From positions 17,760-81,759 of the forward strand of contig NKPT01000010.1 of assembly GCA_002254845.1 (NCBI GenBank): 64,000 bases of DNA, written 5' to 3'. Below the pieces are notes generated by a model. That model ran no database searches. It saw nothing but the letters and a program-made list of their open reading frames with translations, and was not told where the DNA came from. How positions within the stretch are numbered: position 1 is the stretch's first letter; every line of letters starts with the position of its first letter. Of this stretch, positions 55,786 through 64,000 are shown in pieces. The position numbers and the translations under genes were made by a program. Source of the DNA: Chloracidobacterium sp. CP2_5A (lineage in GTDB: Bacteria > Acidobacteriota > Blastocatellia > Chloracidobacteriales > Chloracidobacteriaceae).

Positions 55786-56451
55786 CTAGGCGCCGCGCAG
55801 CTCCACGAGCGTTGTTTGGTAAAAGCTCGAGTTGATATGCGTCGTTTGCGCCAAGCGGAGCGGGATTTCCTTTTCCAGTCGCTTGTAAAGTCGCTTGGCC
55901 TTGATTTGCGCGATAGCCGGCGAGGCGTTGCCTTTGGGAAACAGCTTCCCGACCGCGTGCATGACCTCGAAAAAGACGGTGCTCGGCGTGAAGGTGAAAT
56001 AGAGCGCGACGCGGGCGCGCTTGCCAAGGTGCTGCAAAAGCTGCACCAGGTCGTCTTCTGCGTAGTAAATCAAGCTATCGAGGCACACGACGACATCGAA
56101 CGTCTCCGTGACGCCATAGAAGTCAGCTTGCTGAAAAGCGGCTTCCGGGACGCGCTCCCGCGCGGCTTCGATTTCGCGGGCGGAAATATCCACGCCGGTT
56201 ACGTCCGCGCCGGCGTCGACGAGGCGGCGCGCGAAGGCCCCGGTGCCGCACCCGGCGTCAAGGACGCGGCGGCCGCGCCAGTCGCCGCCCCACGCCAGAA
56301 TGTTCGTCATGGTTTGCTCGCGGCCGGCGACAATGCTGGCCTGGATGCGGTTTTGCGCCTCGCCGCGCGCGAATCGCTGCCATTTCTCGAAGCCGACGGT
56401 GTCGAAGTACTGACGAATCCGGTCTTGCGCCGTTGCGTAGGATGGGGGCAT
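55786..56451 (-). CDS. bchM: Magnesium-protoporphyrin IX methyltransferase
   Basis: SAM-dependent enzyme that methylates Mg-protoporphyrin IX in (bacterio)chlorophyll synthesis. In the 221 residues, RIRQYFDTVGFEKWQR is the family's N-terminal signature. VLDAGCGTGAFARRL is the SAM-binding loop, and VGKLFPKGNASPAIAQI with the C-terminal SSFYQTTLVELR are also characteristic. It indicates a phototroph. No other photosynthesis gene is within the window, so it is outside any large pigment cluster. It converges on the PH-domain gene. Confidence 0.88.
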   Translation of the reverse strand: MPPSYATAQDRIRQYFDTVGFEKWQRFARGEAQNRIQASIVAGREQTMTNILAWGGDWRGRRVLDAGCGTGAFARRLVDAGADVTGVDISAREIEAARERVPEAAFQQADFYGVTETFDVVVCLDSLIYYAEDDLVQLLQHLGKRARVALYFTFTPSTVFFEVMHAVGKLFPKGNASPAIAQIKAKRLYKRLEKEIPLRLAQTTHINSSFYQTTLVELRGA

Positions 56452-56529
56452 GCGGCTTGCGCTCCGTAGCTGGAATAGGCTGAAATGCGCGTCTCCCTTC
56501 CAACGTCCAATCCCCGTCGCGGAAAGTCA

Positions 56530-56559
56530 AGTCTTCGCCTAACGAGTCTTCGCCTAACG
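56530..56559. repeat. 15-bp tandem duplication
   Basis: AGTCTTCGCCTAACG at 56530-56544 and 56545-56559, in the gap between bchM and the photolyase gene, 23 bases before the photolyase ATG. Confidence 0.95.
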
Positions 56560-56581
56560 GCGGAAAGCGCGAGCCAAGCGT

Positions 56582-58096
56582 ATGGAAACCATCTGGATTT
56601 TGGGCGACCAGTTGACACTCCGCCATCCGGCTTTTGAGCGTTTGACGCCCCGCGACGCCGTCATCCTGATGATTGAGTCGGCGGCGCATGCCCGCCGGAC
56701 GCGCTATCACAAGCAAAAGCTAGTCTTTTTGTTTTCCGCCATGCGGCACTACGCGGAGGAGCTGCGCGCGTTGGGGTGGCAAGTGGATTACCGCCGCGAG
56801 CAGCCCGATTTTGAAGCCGGGCTGGAGGCGCACCTGCGGCAGTTTCGGCCGGCGCGCATGTGGCTGATGGAGCCGACCGAGTACGGCGTCGCGGAGCGGC
56901 TTCAGCAAGCCGCCGCCGCCCGGCAGGTCGCGCTGCGCATCCTGCCGACAACCATGTTCCTAAGCGACCGCCACGAGTTCGCCAAGCGGGCGCGCGGCAA
57001 AAAAACGCTGGTGATGGAGCCTTTTTACCGCCGCATGCGGCGACAGACTGGCATTTTGATGGAAGCGGACGGCGAGCCGACTGGCGGAACCTGGAACTAC
57101 GACCAGAACAACCGCGAAGTCCCGCCGCGCGGGCACCGCTTTCCGCCGCTGCCGCGCTACGCGCCGGACGCCATCACGCGCGAGGCGATGGACTGGGTCC
57201 GACGCGACTTTCCCGAAGGCTATGGCGACATCGAGCCGTTTCACTGGGCGGTGACGCGCGCCGATGCCGAAGACTTCTACCGCGACTTTCTTGAGCATCG
57301 GCTGGATGGGTTTGGGCCGTACGAGGACGCGATGGTTGCCGGAGAGCCGGCGCTCTATCATTCCCTCGCGTCGCCTTACGTCAACGTCGGCTTGCTGGAT
57401 CCGCTAGAGGCGGCGCGGCAGGCGGAGCGGCGCTACCGGGAAGGCAAGGCGCGGCTCAATTCCGCCGAAGGCGTCGTTCGGCAGTTCATCGGCTGGCGCG
57501 AGTTCATTTATCAAATCTACTGGCTGAAGATGCCAGCGTTTGCCGAGGCGAACTTCTTTGGCGACGAGCGCCCGCTGCCGCATTACTACTGGGACGCTGA
57601 AACGCGCATGCGCTGTATGCGCGAAATCGTGACACAGCTTCTTCAGACCGGGCATGCGCACCATATCCAGCGGCTTATGGTGCTGGGCAATTTCGCGCTG
57701 CTGGCGGGCGTCCGGCCGCAAGCGGTCAACGAGTGGTTTTGGCTGGCGTACGTGGACGCTTACGAGTGGGTGACGCTGCCGAATGTGCTCGGCATGTCGC
57801 TTTATGCCGACGGCGGCTTTCTGGCGACCAAGCCGTACGCCGCGAGCGCCGCCTACATCAACCGCATGAGCGATTACTGCGCGGGTTGCGCCTATGACCC
57901 CAAGCGGCGGCATGGCGAAGGCGCCTGCCCGTTCAACAGCCTTTACTGGGGCTTTCTCGACCGCCACCGGGAAAAGCTGTTTCCAAACCAGCGCATGCGA
58001 ATGATCTATGCCGCCTGGGACAAGCTGAGCGCCGACGAGCGAGCCGCGACGCTCAGCTGGGCGGCCCAAACCCTGGCGCGGCTGGAGAGCTTGTAG
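56582..58096 (+). CDS. Iron-sulfur bacterial cryptochrome/(6-4) photolyase
   Basis: FeS-BCP class photolyase of 504 residues, a light-driven flavoprotein that repairs (6-4) photoproducts in DNA. The N-terminus METIWILGDQLTLRHPAF and the C-terminal catalytic half match this class. The four cysteines of the [4Fe-4S] cluster are Cys345, Cys433, Cys436 and Cys449 (MRCMRE; CAGCAYDP; EGACPF). Their spacing is identical to the ligands known in Agrobacterium PhrB (350, 438, 441, 454). A place beside bchM fits a light-exposed lifestyle. Confidence 0.93.
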   Translation: METIWILGDQLTLRHPAFERLTPRDAVILMIESAAHARRTRYHKQKLVFLFSAMRHYAEELRALGWQVDYRREQPDFEAGLEAHLRQFRPARMWLMEPTEYGVAERLQQAAAARQVALRILPTTMFLSDRHEFAKRARGKKTLVMEPFYRRMRRQTGILMEADGEPTGGTWNYDQNNREVPPRGHRFPPLPRYAPDAITREAMDWVRRDFPEGYGDIEPFHWAVTRADAEDFYRDFLEHRLDGFGPYEDAMVAGEPALYHSLASPYVNVGLLDPLEAARQAERRYREGKARLNSAEGVVRQFIGWREFIYQIYWLKMPAFAEANFFGDERPLPHYYWDAETRMRCMREIVTQLLQTGHAHHIQRLMVLGNFALLAGVRPQAVNEWFWLAYVDAYEWVTLPNVLGMSLYADGGFLATKPYAASAAYINRMSDYCAGCAYDPKRRHGEGACPFNSLYWGFLDRHREKLFPNQRMRMIYAAWDKLSADERAATLSWAAQTLARLESL

Positions 58097-58235
58097 GCGG
58101 AATGATGACCGAGGGAAAAGCGGAAGGCGCGCTTGGGAAGCGCTACCTCGCGTCCGTCCCTGAGCCGAGTCGCCGCGCGCGATTGAATGCGCGCGCCAGC
58201 CGGTCGGCGATGTTTTGCAATTCGTTTGTCCGCTA

Positions 58236-58260
58236 GCTTGAGAGCCTTTGGCTTGAGAGC
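58236..58260. repeat. 10-bp direct repeat, period 15
   Basis: GCTTGAGAGC at 58236-58245 and 58251-58260, in the gap between the convergent photolyase and ABC-F genes. Confidence 0.8.
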
Positions 58261-58283
58261 GCGCTGCCGCCTCTGAGAAAGCC

Positions 58284-60212
58284 TTATCCGGACTCGGCTA
58301 CCAGGTCCCATTCGGCGTAAAGCGCCTCAAGCCGCTCGGTCAGTCGCTCGTACTGTTGATGGCGCTCCCCATAGCGGGCCGGGTCGGCGGCGACTTCCGG
58401 CGTCGCCAGCGCCGCCGAGACTTCGGCCAAGTCGGCTTCGGCGCGGGCAATCTCCGACTCAATAGCCTCGACCGGGCGAGTTTTGCCCTTAGGCTTTTTC
58501 TTGGCTTTGGGGCGCGCTTCTGCCGCCGGCGCGACATCCAGCCGGGACGACAGGGCGGGCGCGACCGGCGGCGCGGCTGATTTCGCGCGGCGGGCCGCTT
58601 CGCGCTGCTCCGCCTGACGGATTTCCCACAACTCGCTATAGCTGCCGTCGAAATCGCGGCTGCCGCCGGGTTCGAGCCACAGCAGCCGCGTCGCTACGTT
58701 GTCAAGAAAGTACCGGTCGTGCGACACGATGAGACAGGTTCCGGGATACTGAACCAGCGCCATTTCCAGAGCTTCGCAGGAGGGAATGTCAAGGTGGTTG
58801 GTCGGCTCGTCGAGAATGAGCGTGTTCGACCGGCTGTAGATCAGCTTCGCCAGCGCCAGCCGCCCGCGCTCGCCGCCGGATAAAACCTTGATAGGCTTAA
58901 AGATGTCGTCTCCGGTGAAGAGGAACTGCGCCAGAAACGACCGCAATTCAAGCTCGGTCGCCGATGGGTTGAGGCTTTGGAGTTCCGCGAAGATCGAGTT
59001 AGCCAGCGTGAGCGATTCAAGCCGCTGGTCATAGTAAGCCGTTTTGACGCCGTTGCCCCAGCGCAACGACCCAGTCACCGGCGGCAGCGCGCCCAGGAGC
59101 GTCTTGAGGAGCGTGGTCTTGCCGGCGCCATTCGGCCCTACGATGCCCAGCTTTTCCCCGCGGCGGACGACCAAGTTGAACGGCCCCGCGACAGGCTTGC
59201 CGTTGTAGCCCACGCGCAGATCGTCCAGCGTCAGCACCCAATCGCCGGAGCGCGGCACGCGCTTCATGGAAAAGTTGCCCTGCGGGACGTCCGCCGGGGC
59301 GGCTTCGAGCCGTTCCAGGCGCGCCAGCAGGTTGCGCCGCGATTTGGCCTGCTTGGTCTTCTGTCCGGCGATGTTACGGCGGATAAACTCCTCCTGCCGC
59401 GCAATCTCCTCCTGCTGCTTTTCGTAGTGGCGCTGCTGAATCTCGCGCAGGGCGTCCCGTTTCGCCACGTACTCCGTGAAGCCGCCCTCGTAGGAAAGCG
59501 TTTTCCCGCGGTCAAGCTCGATGGTGCGCGTCGTCACTTGGTCAAGGAAAAAGCGATCGTGCGAGATGACCAAGTACGCCGCTTCATAGCCGGCGAGAAA
59601 ATTTTCCAGCCACTCGATGGCGCGCAGGTCAAGGTGGTTCGTCGGCTCGTCAAGGAGCAAGATATCGGGCTGCCGCAGGAGCAGCATCGCCAGATGCAAT
59701 CGCCCTTGCTGACCGCCGCTCAGTCGGGCCGCCAACTTGGAAAAATCATCCTTGGCAAAGCCAAGGCCAAGCAGCGCCTCTTCGGCTCGGGCCGGATAGG
59801 TGAACCCGCCGCGCTCTTCAAAGCGATGCTGCAACTCGCTATAGCGCTCAAGCGTCCGCGCCAGGCGGTCAGGGTCGCCGCCTAGCTCGGCCATGTCGTG
59901 TTCGAGCCGGCGCATCTCGCGCTCCATCGCCTGTAGCTCCGCGAAGACGCTCAGGGCCGCTTCAATAACCGTGACCTCCGGCGGAAAATGCGGGTGTTGT
60001 TCCAAGAGTCCGAAGGTCAGGTTATTCAGGCGGGCGATGCGCCCGCGGTCAGGCTGATCAAGGCCGCACAGCAGGCGCAGCAGGGTCGACTTGCCGGCGC
60101 CGTTGCGTCCGACGAGTCCGATTTTTTCGCCGGCGTTGACTTGGCACGTGACGCCCCGCAAGATGTCGTGACTGCCGTAGCTTTTGTATACGTCTTCGAA
60201 GCGAAACAACAT
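58284..60212 (-). CDS. ABC-F family ATPase
   Basis: Soluble protein of 642 residues with two ABC domains and no membrane part. Walker A: GLVGRNGAGKSTLLR and GIVGPNGAGKTTLLK. Signatures: LSGGQQGRLHLA and LSGGERGRLALA. Walker B: ILLLDEPTNHLDL and TLILDEPTNHLDI. A charged linker (QKTKQAKSRRNLLARLERL) lies between the domains, and a helical, basic C-terminal extension follows (KAKKKPKGKTRP). ABC-F proteins act on ribosomes, either rescuing stalled ones or protecting against antibiotics; which applies cannot be told. Confidence 0.93.
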   Translation of the reverse strand: MLFRFEDVYKSYGSHDILRGVTCQVNAGEKIGLVGRNGAGKSTLLRLLCGLDQPDRGRIARLNNLTFGLLEQHPHFPPEVTVIEAALSVFAELQAMEREMRRLEHDMAELGGDPDRLARTLERYSELQHRFEERGGFTYPARAEEALLGLGFAKDDFSKLAARLSGGQQGRLHLAMLLLRQPDILLLDEPTNHLDLRAIEWLENFLAGYEAAYLVISHDRFFLDQVTTRTIELDRGKTLSYEGGFTEYVAKRDALREIQQRHYEKQQEEIARQEEFIRRNIAGQKTKQAKSRRNLLARLERLEAAPADVPQGNFSMKRVPRSGDWVLTLDDLRVGYNGKPVAGPFNLVVRRGEKLGIVGPNGAGKTTLLKTLLGALPPVTGSLRWGNGVKTAYYDQRLESLTLANSIFAELQSLNPSATELELRSFLAQFLFTGDDIFKPIKVLSGGERGRLALAKLIYSRSNTLILDEPTNHLDIPSCEALEMALVQYPGTCLIVSHDRYFLDNVATRLLWLEPGGSRDFDGSYSELWEIRQAEQREAARRAKSAAPPVAPALSSRLDVAPAAEARPKAKKKPKGKTRPVEAIESEIARAEADLAEVSAALATPEVAADPARYGERHQQYERLTERLEALYAEWDLVAESG

Positions 60213-60446
60213 AAGCCAACCGTCGCCGAATCGAATTGGCGCTTGGCGCGCTGAAACGGCGAAGCGGCGATTTTGCCCGCCGGCGGGGCGTTCGGCAAGC
60301 GACCTTGGTTGCGCGGCCCGAAAAAGTCTCTGGCGCGGCGCGGAACCCTATCGCTTGTAACGACGAATTTGCGGCATGATGCAGCCGCCCCCGCCAAGCT
60401 GCCGGCGCGCCAACGTCCATCGCTAGGAATGCGGAGCTTCGCCCCT

Positions 60447-60677
60447 ATGTCCACTTCTTCCCCGGTTGCCGTTGTTGTCACGCTTGCGGAAAGTCATCGC
60501 GGACGCCTGGCCGAAGTCGCGGCTTCGCTTGAGGCCGCCGGATTGAAGGTCGCGCGCCGGCTAACGACGCTGGGCCAGATTACTGGCTCGGTTCAGCGCG
60601 ACCGCCTGGCTGACCTCAGACAAGTGACGGGCGTTGCCGACGTTGAACAGTCAGGCGACGAGTATCGCGCGTTGTGA
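60447..60677 (+). CDS. Small protein, inhibitor-I9-like
   Basis: Protein of about 76 residues: VAVVVTLAESHRGRLAEVA, then LKVARRLTTLGQITGSV and VTGVADVEQSGDEYRA. The alternating strands and helices and the end VADVEQ resemble the small ferredoxin-like fold of subtilase propeptides (inhibitor I9). Similar small bacterial proteins are often left as hypothetical. ATG at 60447 has GGAG 10 bases upstream; ATG at 60429 is an alternative. No subtilase is adjacent. It is followed 45 bases later by the DHH phosphoesterase. Confidence 0.65.
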   Translation: MSTSSPVAVVVTLAESHRGRLAEVAASLEAAGLKVARRLTTLGQITGSVQRDRLADLRQVTGVADVEQSGDEYRAL

Positions 60678-60722
60678 TATTGGTTGTTGACGCCTGTCTG
60701 GCAAGGGGCGGGCGCTGAACCC

Positions 60723-61676
60723 ATGAGAGTCAAGATTTTCTACCACGATCATTGCTTTGACGGCGCTTGCTCGGCGGCAGTCTTCGCCTGCTTCTATCGT
60801 CGAGCGTTTGACGCGCAGGCGGAGTTTAGTTACGCGGGGCTGATGCACCGGCCCGGCGGCAGTTTCGGCGACATGCGCTTTGACGCCGACGAGCACGCCA
60901 TTTTGGATTTCAAGTTTCATCCGAGCGAAAAGATCACCTGGTGGTTTGACCATCACCAAAGCGCCTTCCTGACTGTCGTGGACGAGGCGTTGTTTCGGGC
61001 CGATACGAGCGGGAAAAAGTTTTTTGACCCAGCCTATAAGTCCTGCACAAAGTTCATCGCCGACATCGCGCGGGACCGCTTTGGCGTCGAGCTGCCGGAG
61101 CTGGCCGAGCTCATTCACTGGGCCGACGTCATTGACGGCGCGCAGTATGCCGACGCCGAAACGGCCGTGAACCTTGCCGCGCCGGCGATGCAGCTTACGC
61201 TGGTGCTGGAAGGCTCGAAGGACCGCCAGCTGCGCCAAGCCATCGTCGAGGCGCTTCAGGAAAAATCGCTGGCGGAGGTTGCCGCCGATCCGCGCGTGCA
61301 GTCCGCGTTTGAGCCAATTCGGGCGCGTCATGAGCGCGCCATCGAGCTTTTTCGGCAGTTGGGCGAATGCCGCGACGGCGTGGTGTTCTTTGACCTGACC
61401 GACGAGGATCTTGAAGGCTACAACAAGTTTATCCCCTACTGGCTGTATCCGCGGGCGCGCTACAGCGTGAGCGTAAGCCGCGGCGCGCATCGGTCCAAGG
61501 TTTCCGTCGGCTACAATCCGTGGAGCGGGCGCGCCCGCGACCACAATATCGCCAGTCTATGCGAGCGCTATGGCGGCGGCGGTCATGCCGTGGTTGGCGC
61601 GGTGTCGCTGCCGCCGGAAGAAGTGGAGCGCGCCAAGGCCATCGCGCGCGAGATTGCCGCCGAGTTGCGGGACTAA
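60723..61676 (+). CDS. DHH-family phosphoesterase
   Basis: Protein of 317 residues. The DHH motifs of metal-dependent phosphoesterases are visible: FYHDHCFDGACSA near the N-terminus, ILDFKFHP, WWFDHHQSAF, and the DHHA1-type substrate loop YGGGGHAVVGAV near the C-terminus. Such enzymes cleave short oligoribonucleotides, pAp or cyclic dinucleotides. The GdpP-type membrane and sensor domains are absent, so nanoRNase/phosphatase-like activity is more likely than c-di-AMP hydrolysis. The substrate is not established. Confidence 0.85.
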   Translation: MRVKIFYHDHCFDGACSAAVFACFYRRAFDAQAEFSYAGLMHRPGGSFGDMRFDADEHAILDFKFHPSEKITWWFDHHQSAFLTVVDEALFRADTSGKKFFDPAYKSCTKFIADIARDRFGVELPELAELIHWADVIDGAQYADAETAVNLAAPAMQLTLVLEGSKDRQLRQAIVEALQEKSLAEVAADPRVQSAFEPIRARHERAIELFRQLGECRDGVVFFDLTDEDLEGYNKFIPYWLYPRARYSVSVSRGAHRSKVSVGYNPWSGRARDHNIASLCERYGGGGHAVVGAVSLPPEEVERAKAIAREIAAELRD

Positions 61677-61709
61677 AGCCCACCCGAAAGCCGCCTAGGT
61701 GACACAGCC

Positions 61710-63308
61710 GTGCAGCCCATTCTGTCCGCCGCCCACATGGCCGAGGTCGATCGCCTGACGAGCGAGCAGTACGGCATTCCGGGTCTGCTCCTGATGGAGA
61801 ACGCCGCGGTCGGGGCGACGCTGGCGATTGAAGAGCGATTCGGGCCTGTTCAGCGCGCCCGCGTCTTTTGCGGCAAGGGCAACAACGGAGGCGACGGCGC
61901 GGCGGTCGCTCGGCAGTTATGGATGCGCGGCGCGCAGGTCGAAGTCCTCCTCTTTGGAAAGCGCGAAACCGCGCGCGGCGATGCGCGCGTCAATTTCGAT
62001 ATTGTCGCGCAACTGGCGCAGGGGTCATCGCGGATTCGCTTGCTCGAAGTCAGCAACGAAGCTGAGTTCGCCGCCGTTCTCGCCAACAGCTCATACCGTT
62101 TCAATCTCTACATTGACGCGCTGTTTGGAACCGGGCTGGGGCGGGGGCTGGAAGGAATGTTCGTCAGGGTGGTGGAGCACATCAACAGCGCCCGCCAGTA
62201 CATTCCGGTGTGCGCGCTGGACTTGCCGTCGGGGCTGGCGGCGGATTTGCCGCACCCGGTCGGCGTTCATGTCGTCGCCGACCTGACCGTGACTTTCACC
62301 GCGCCGAAAATCGCCAACGTGCTGCCGCCGGCCGGTCAGGTCAACGGGGCGTTGCGCGTGGTGGACATCGGCTCGCCAAAGAGCTTGGTTCGCGCTACGC
62401 CGAGCCATCGGGCAGCGCTGTTCCGCCTGACGAGCGAGGGCGTGGGAGCCTATCTGGAACGCGCCCGCCGGATGCCCGACGCGCACAAGGGCCACGTCGG
62501 GCATGTATTGCTCATCGCTGGCTCGCGCGGAAAGACCGGAGCGGCGGCGCTGGCCGGCGAAGGCGTCATGCGCGCCGGGGCCGGCTTGCTGACCATCGCG
62601 TGTCCGGCAAGCGCCCAGGCGCTGCTTGTCAGCCAGTGTCTGCCCGAAGCGATGACGCTCGGCTTGGAGGACGACGGGCGCGGGCAACTGACCGCGGATG
62701 GCATCGGCGCCGCTTTTACAGCCGCCAACCAGCATACGGTATGCGCTGTCGGTCCGGGCCTTGGCGCGTCCGCCGCGACCCGCCGCCTCGCGCAGCGGAT
62801 TGTGAAGGAAGGGAAAGCGCCGACGGTGCTTGACGCCGACGCGCTTAACTGCCTGTCGCCTTGGCAGTCCGGCCACGGAACGCCGGAGCGCCCCATCATC
62901 CTAACGCCGCACCCCGGCGAAATGGCGCGCCTGCTTGGCGTATCCGTCAACGACATTCTGGTTGACCGCCTTGGCGCGGCGCGGCGCTTGGCAACGGCTT
63001 ACCACTTGTTTGTTGTCCTCAAAGGCTATTACTCGCTGGTCGCCACGCCGGAGGGCGACATTTACGTCAATCCGACTGGCAACGCCGGGATGGCGACCGG
63101 CGGCAGCGGCGACGCGCTGACCGGCATCCTAGCGGGACTCCTGGCGCAAACGCCCCATCTGCCGCTGGAGGCGACGCTGGCGGCTGTTTACCTGCATGGT
63201 CAAGCGGGCGATTTGGCTAATGCGGCGCTGGGCGAGCGGGCGCTCGTTGCTTCCGACATTCTTCGTTACCTGCCCCAGGCGTTCAAAGCCTGCGCGCCAG
63301 CCGATTGA
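61710..63308 (+). CDS. nnrDE: Bifunctional NAD(P)H-hydrate epimerase/dehydratase
   Basis: Repairs damaged NAD(P)H hydrates. The N-terminal epimerase (about 1-215) has MENAAVGATLAIEERFG, FCGKGNNGGDGAAVARQL and DALFGTGLGR. The C-terminal ADP-dependent dehydratase (about 235-525) has HKGHVGHVLLIAGSRGKTG, ILTPHPGEMARLLG and GNAGMATGGSGDALTGILAG. At 532 residues both domains are complete. The GTG start at 61710 has AGGTGA upstream and lies 33 bases after the DHH gene, so the two are probably co-transcribed. Confidence 0.95.
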   Translation: MQPILSAAHMAEVDRLTSEQYGIPGLLLMENAAVGATLAIEERFGPVQRARVFCGKGNNGGDGAAVARQLWMRGAQVEVLLFGKRETARGDARVNFDIVAQLAQGSSRIRLLEVSNEAEFAAVLANSSYRFNLYIDALFGTGLGRGLEGMFVRVVEHINSARQYIPVCALDLPSGLAADLPHPVGVHVVADLTVTFTAPKIANVLPPAGQVNGALRVVDIGSPKSLVRATPSHRAALFRLTSEGVGAYLERARRMPDAHKGHVGHVLLIAGSRGKTGAAALAGEGVMRAGAGLLTIACPASAQALLVSQCLPEAMTLGLEDDGRGQLTADGIGAAFTAANQHTVCAVGPGLGASAATRRLAQRIVKEGKAPTVLDADALNCLSPWQSGHGTPERPIILTPHPGEMARLLGVSVNDILVDRLGAARRLATAYHLFVVLKGYYSLVATPEGDIYVNPTGNAGMATGGSGDALTGILAGLLAQTPHLPLEATLAAVYLHGQAGDLANAALGERALVASDILRYLPQAFKACAPAD

Positions 63309-63332
63309 CTGCCGAGCGAGGAGGTTGCCTCT

Positions 63333-63969
63333 GTGAAGCGCGCATTTCACGACATTGGCTTTTTCATTGCCGGCTGGCTGTTCATCGCTGGCGTCGTTGC
63401 CGACAGCGGAGCTTTCGCGCAGGAAGCGCCGGCGGACGCGCGACCATCGCTGGAAGCCCGCAAGGCGCAAGCCGCTAAGCTGTTTGACGCCGTTATTGCC
63501 GCGCGCCAGGCGCTGCCGGCCTACAGCGCGACCGTAACGCTGAAGACTAGCGTGATCGGCCAGCCGAACGCTGTCATCAAGGCGCGCGCCAAGGATGAGC
63601 GGCTTCTGGTGCAGATTGAAACCGGCGCAGGCGCTAGTTCCGTCGCCTGCGCCGATGGCCGCTTGTTGCTGTTTCCAACGAAGAGCCCCGGAGCGTATGT
63701 CATCCAGCCCGTTAGCGAAAAGCCTTCGCTGACCAATCGCTTCGTTGTGGCGAGCGGCGGCGCGGTCTCGCCATCGCTCAGCCTGGCGCAACATCCTGCA
63801 CGCCCGAACCTCAGGACGGCATCCCAATGCCAAGCGCTATCAGGCGAGCGCGCTGCCGTTTCTGATGCTCATTGGGCGCGCCGACAAGATTATTGAAGTT
63901 GGCGCCAATCCTGGCCGCAGCCTGAAGCGGTTGATTGAACGCAGTATCGCGGCGGATCCGCCGAAGTAA
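63333..63969 (+). pseudogene. Broken secreted redoxin-type protein
   Basis: GTG at 63333 has a strong AGGAGG upstream and opens a signal peptide (IAGWLFIAGVVADSGAFAQ), followed by a LolA/DUF2092-like beta region (TVTLKTSVIGQPNAVIKARA, RLLVQIETGAGASSVACADG). Near 63780 this frame loses sense and ends at 63896. A different frame then reads RYQASALPFLMLIGRADKII and NPGRSLKRLIERSI to a stop at 63969, like the cis-proline end of a thioredoxin/TlpA fold. The middle of the redoxin domain, with its CxxC, is missing. This looks like an internal deletion with a frameshift. The first 150 residues could still be made. Confidence 0.6.
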
Positions 63970-64000
63970 CCCAGCGCTCGGGGCGGCTGGGGAAGCGTCC

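Noticed and set aside
60651..61544. 297-codon open frame antisense to the DHH gene
   Set aside because: The DHH motifs are on the plus strand; the antisense translation has no motif or ribosome site.
60723..61676. DHH protein as a GdpP-type c-di-AMP phosphodiesterase
   Set aside because: No membrane helices, PAS or degenerate GGDEF region; only the DHH/DHHA1 part is present.
1..64000. tRNA, rRNA and riboswitch genes
   Set aside because: Reading the gaps for the T-loop consensus, cloverleaf pairing and a TPP element near thiD gave nothing convincing. A covariance-model search would settle it.

Overview
The window reads as a chromosomal segment of a GC-rich Gram-negative bacterium, most likely a phototrophic member of the Acidobacteriota such as Chloracidobacterium. 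This is inferred from gene content, not from a marker gene. Three things point there: a VWFA-related protein of the type that abounds in Acidobacteriota (2359-3375); a bchM-type Mg-protoporphyrin IX methyltransferase of bacteriochlorophyll synthesis (55786-56451); and lpxA, which implies an outer membrane. There are no rRNA or tRNA genes, no CRISPR array, no insertion sequence and no phage gene.

Layout. 1-9.5 kb: SH3-repeat envelope protein (cut by the left edge), ddl, VWFA protein, DUF3299 protein, a zinc-ribbon/degenerate receiver protein with pilT, nrdR, a YeaH/YhbH-type protein and an alpha/beta hydrolase. 9.7-13.6 kb: RsbW-like kinase, STAS antagonist, sugar epimerase, secreted TPR protein. 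13.6-18.6 kb: a tightly overlapping minus-strand operon, nuoABCDE-thiD-pgeF. 18.8-30.6 kb: VWA protein, hydrolase, lpxA, a Gfo/Idh/MocA oxidoreductase, a polytopic membrane protein, an EamA transporter, rpmG, a second STAS protein, an aminotransferase and gltX. 30.6-42.4 kb: cysK, a TPR protein with two AAA domains, then the minus-strand run queD-MFS-addB-like-membrane protein-glgP. The end of that run is strikingly AT-rich. 42.6-55.8 kb: a signalling region with two very large, unusually built Ser/Thr kinases flanking a decayed Tat-exported molybdopterin oxidoreductase and a quinone oxidoreductase, followed by a pair of bacterial-PH-domain membrane proteins. 55.8-64 kb: bchM, an iron-sulfur photolyase, an ABC-F ATPase, a small I9-like protein, a DHH phosphoesterase, nnrDE and a broken redoxin-type gene.

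The most interesting objects are the two kinases. One (42597-46772) joins a Hanks kinase to a GGDEF domain, a STAND/AAA-type ATPase and TPR repeats. The other (49812-53474) joins a periplasmic two-component-type beta-propeller and Y_Y_Y domain through a membrane helix and coiled coil to a Ser/Thr kinase, where a histidine kinase is normally found. Other notable signals are an AT-rich tract whose borders fall inside genes, repeated short tandem duplications concentrated in non-coding and decaying DNA, and two clear pseudogenes. Start codons were chosen by Shine-Dalgarno match, signal peptides and family length; many are GTG.
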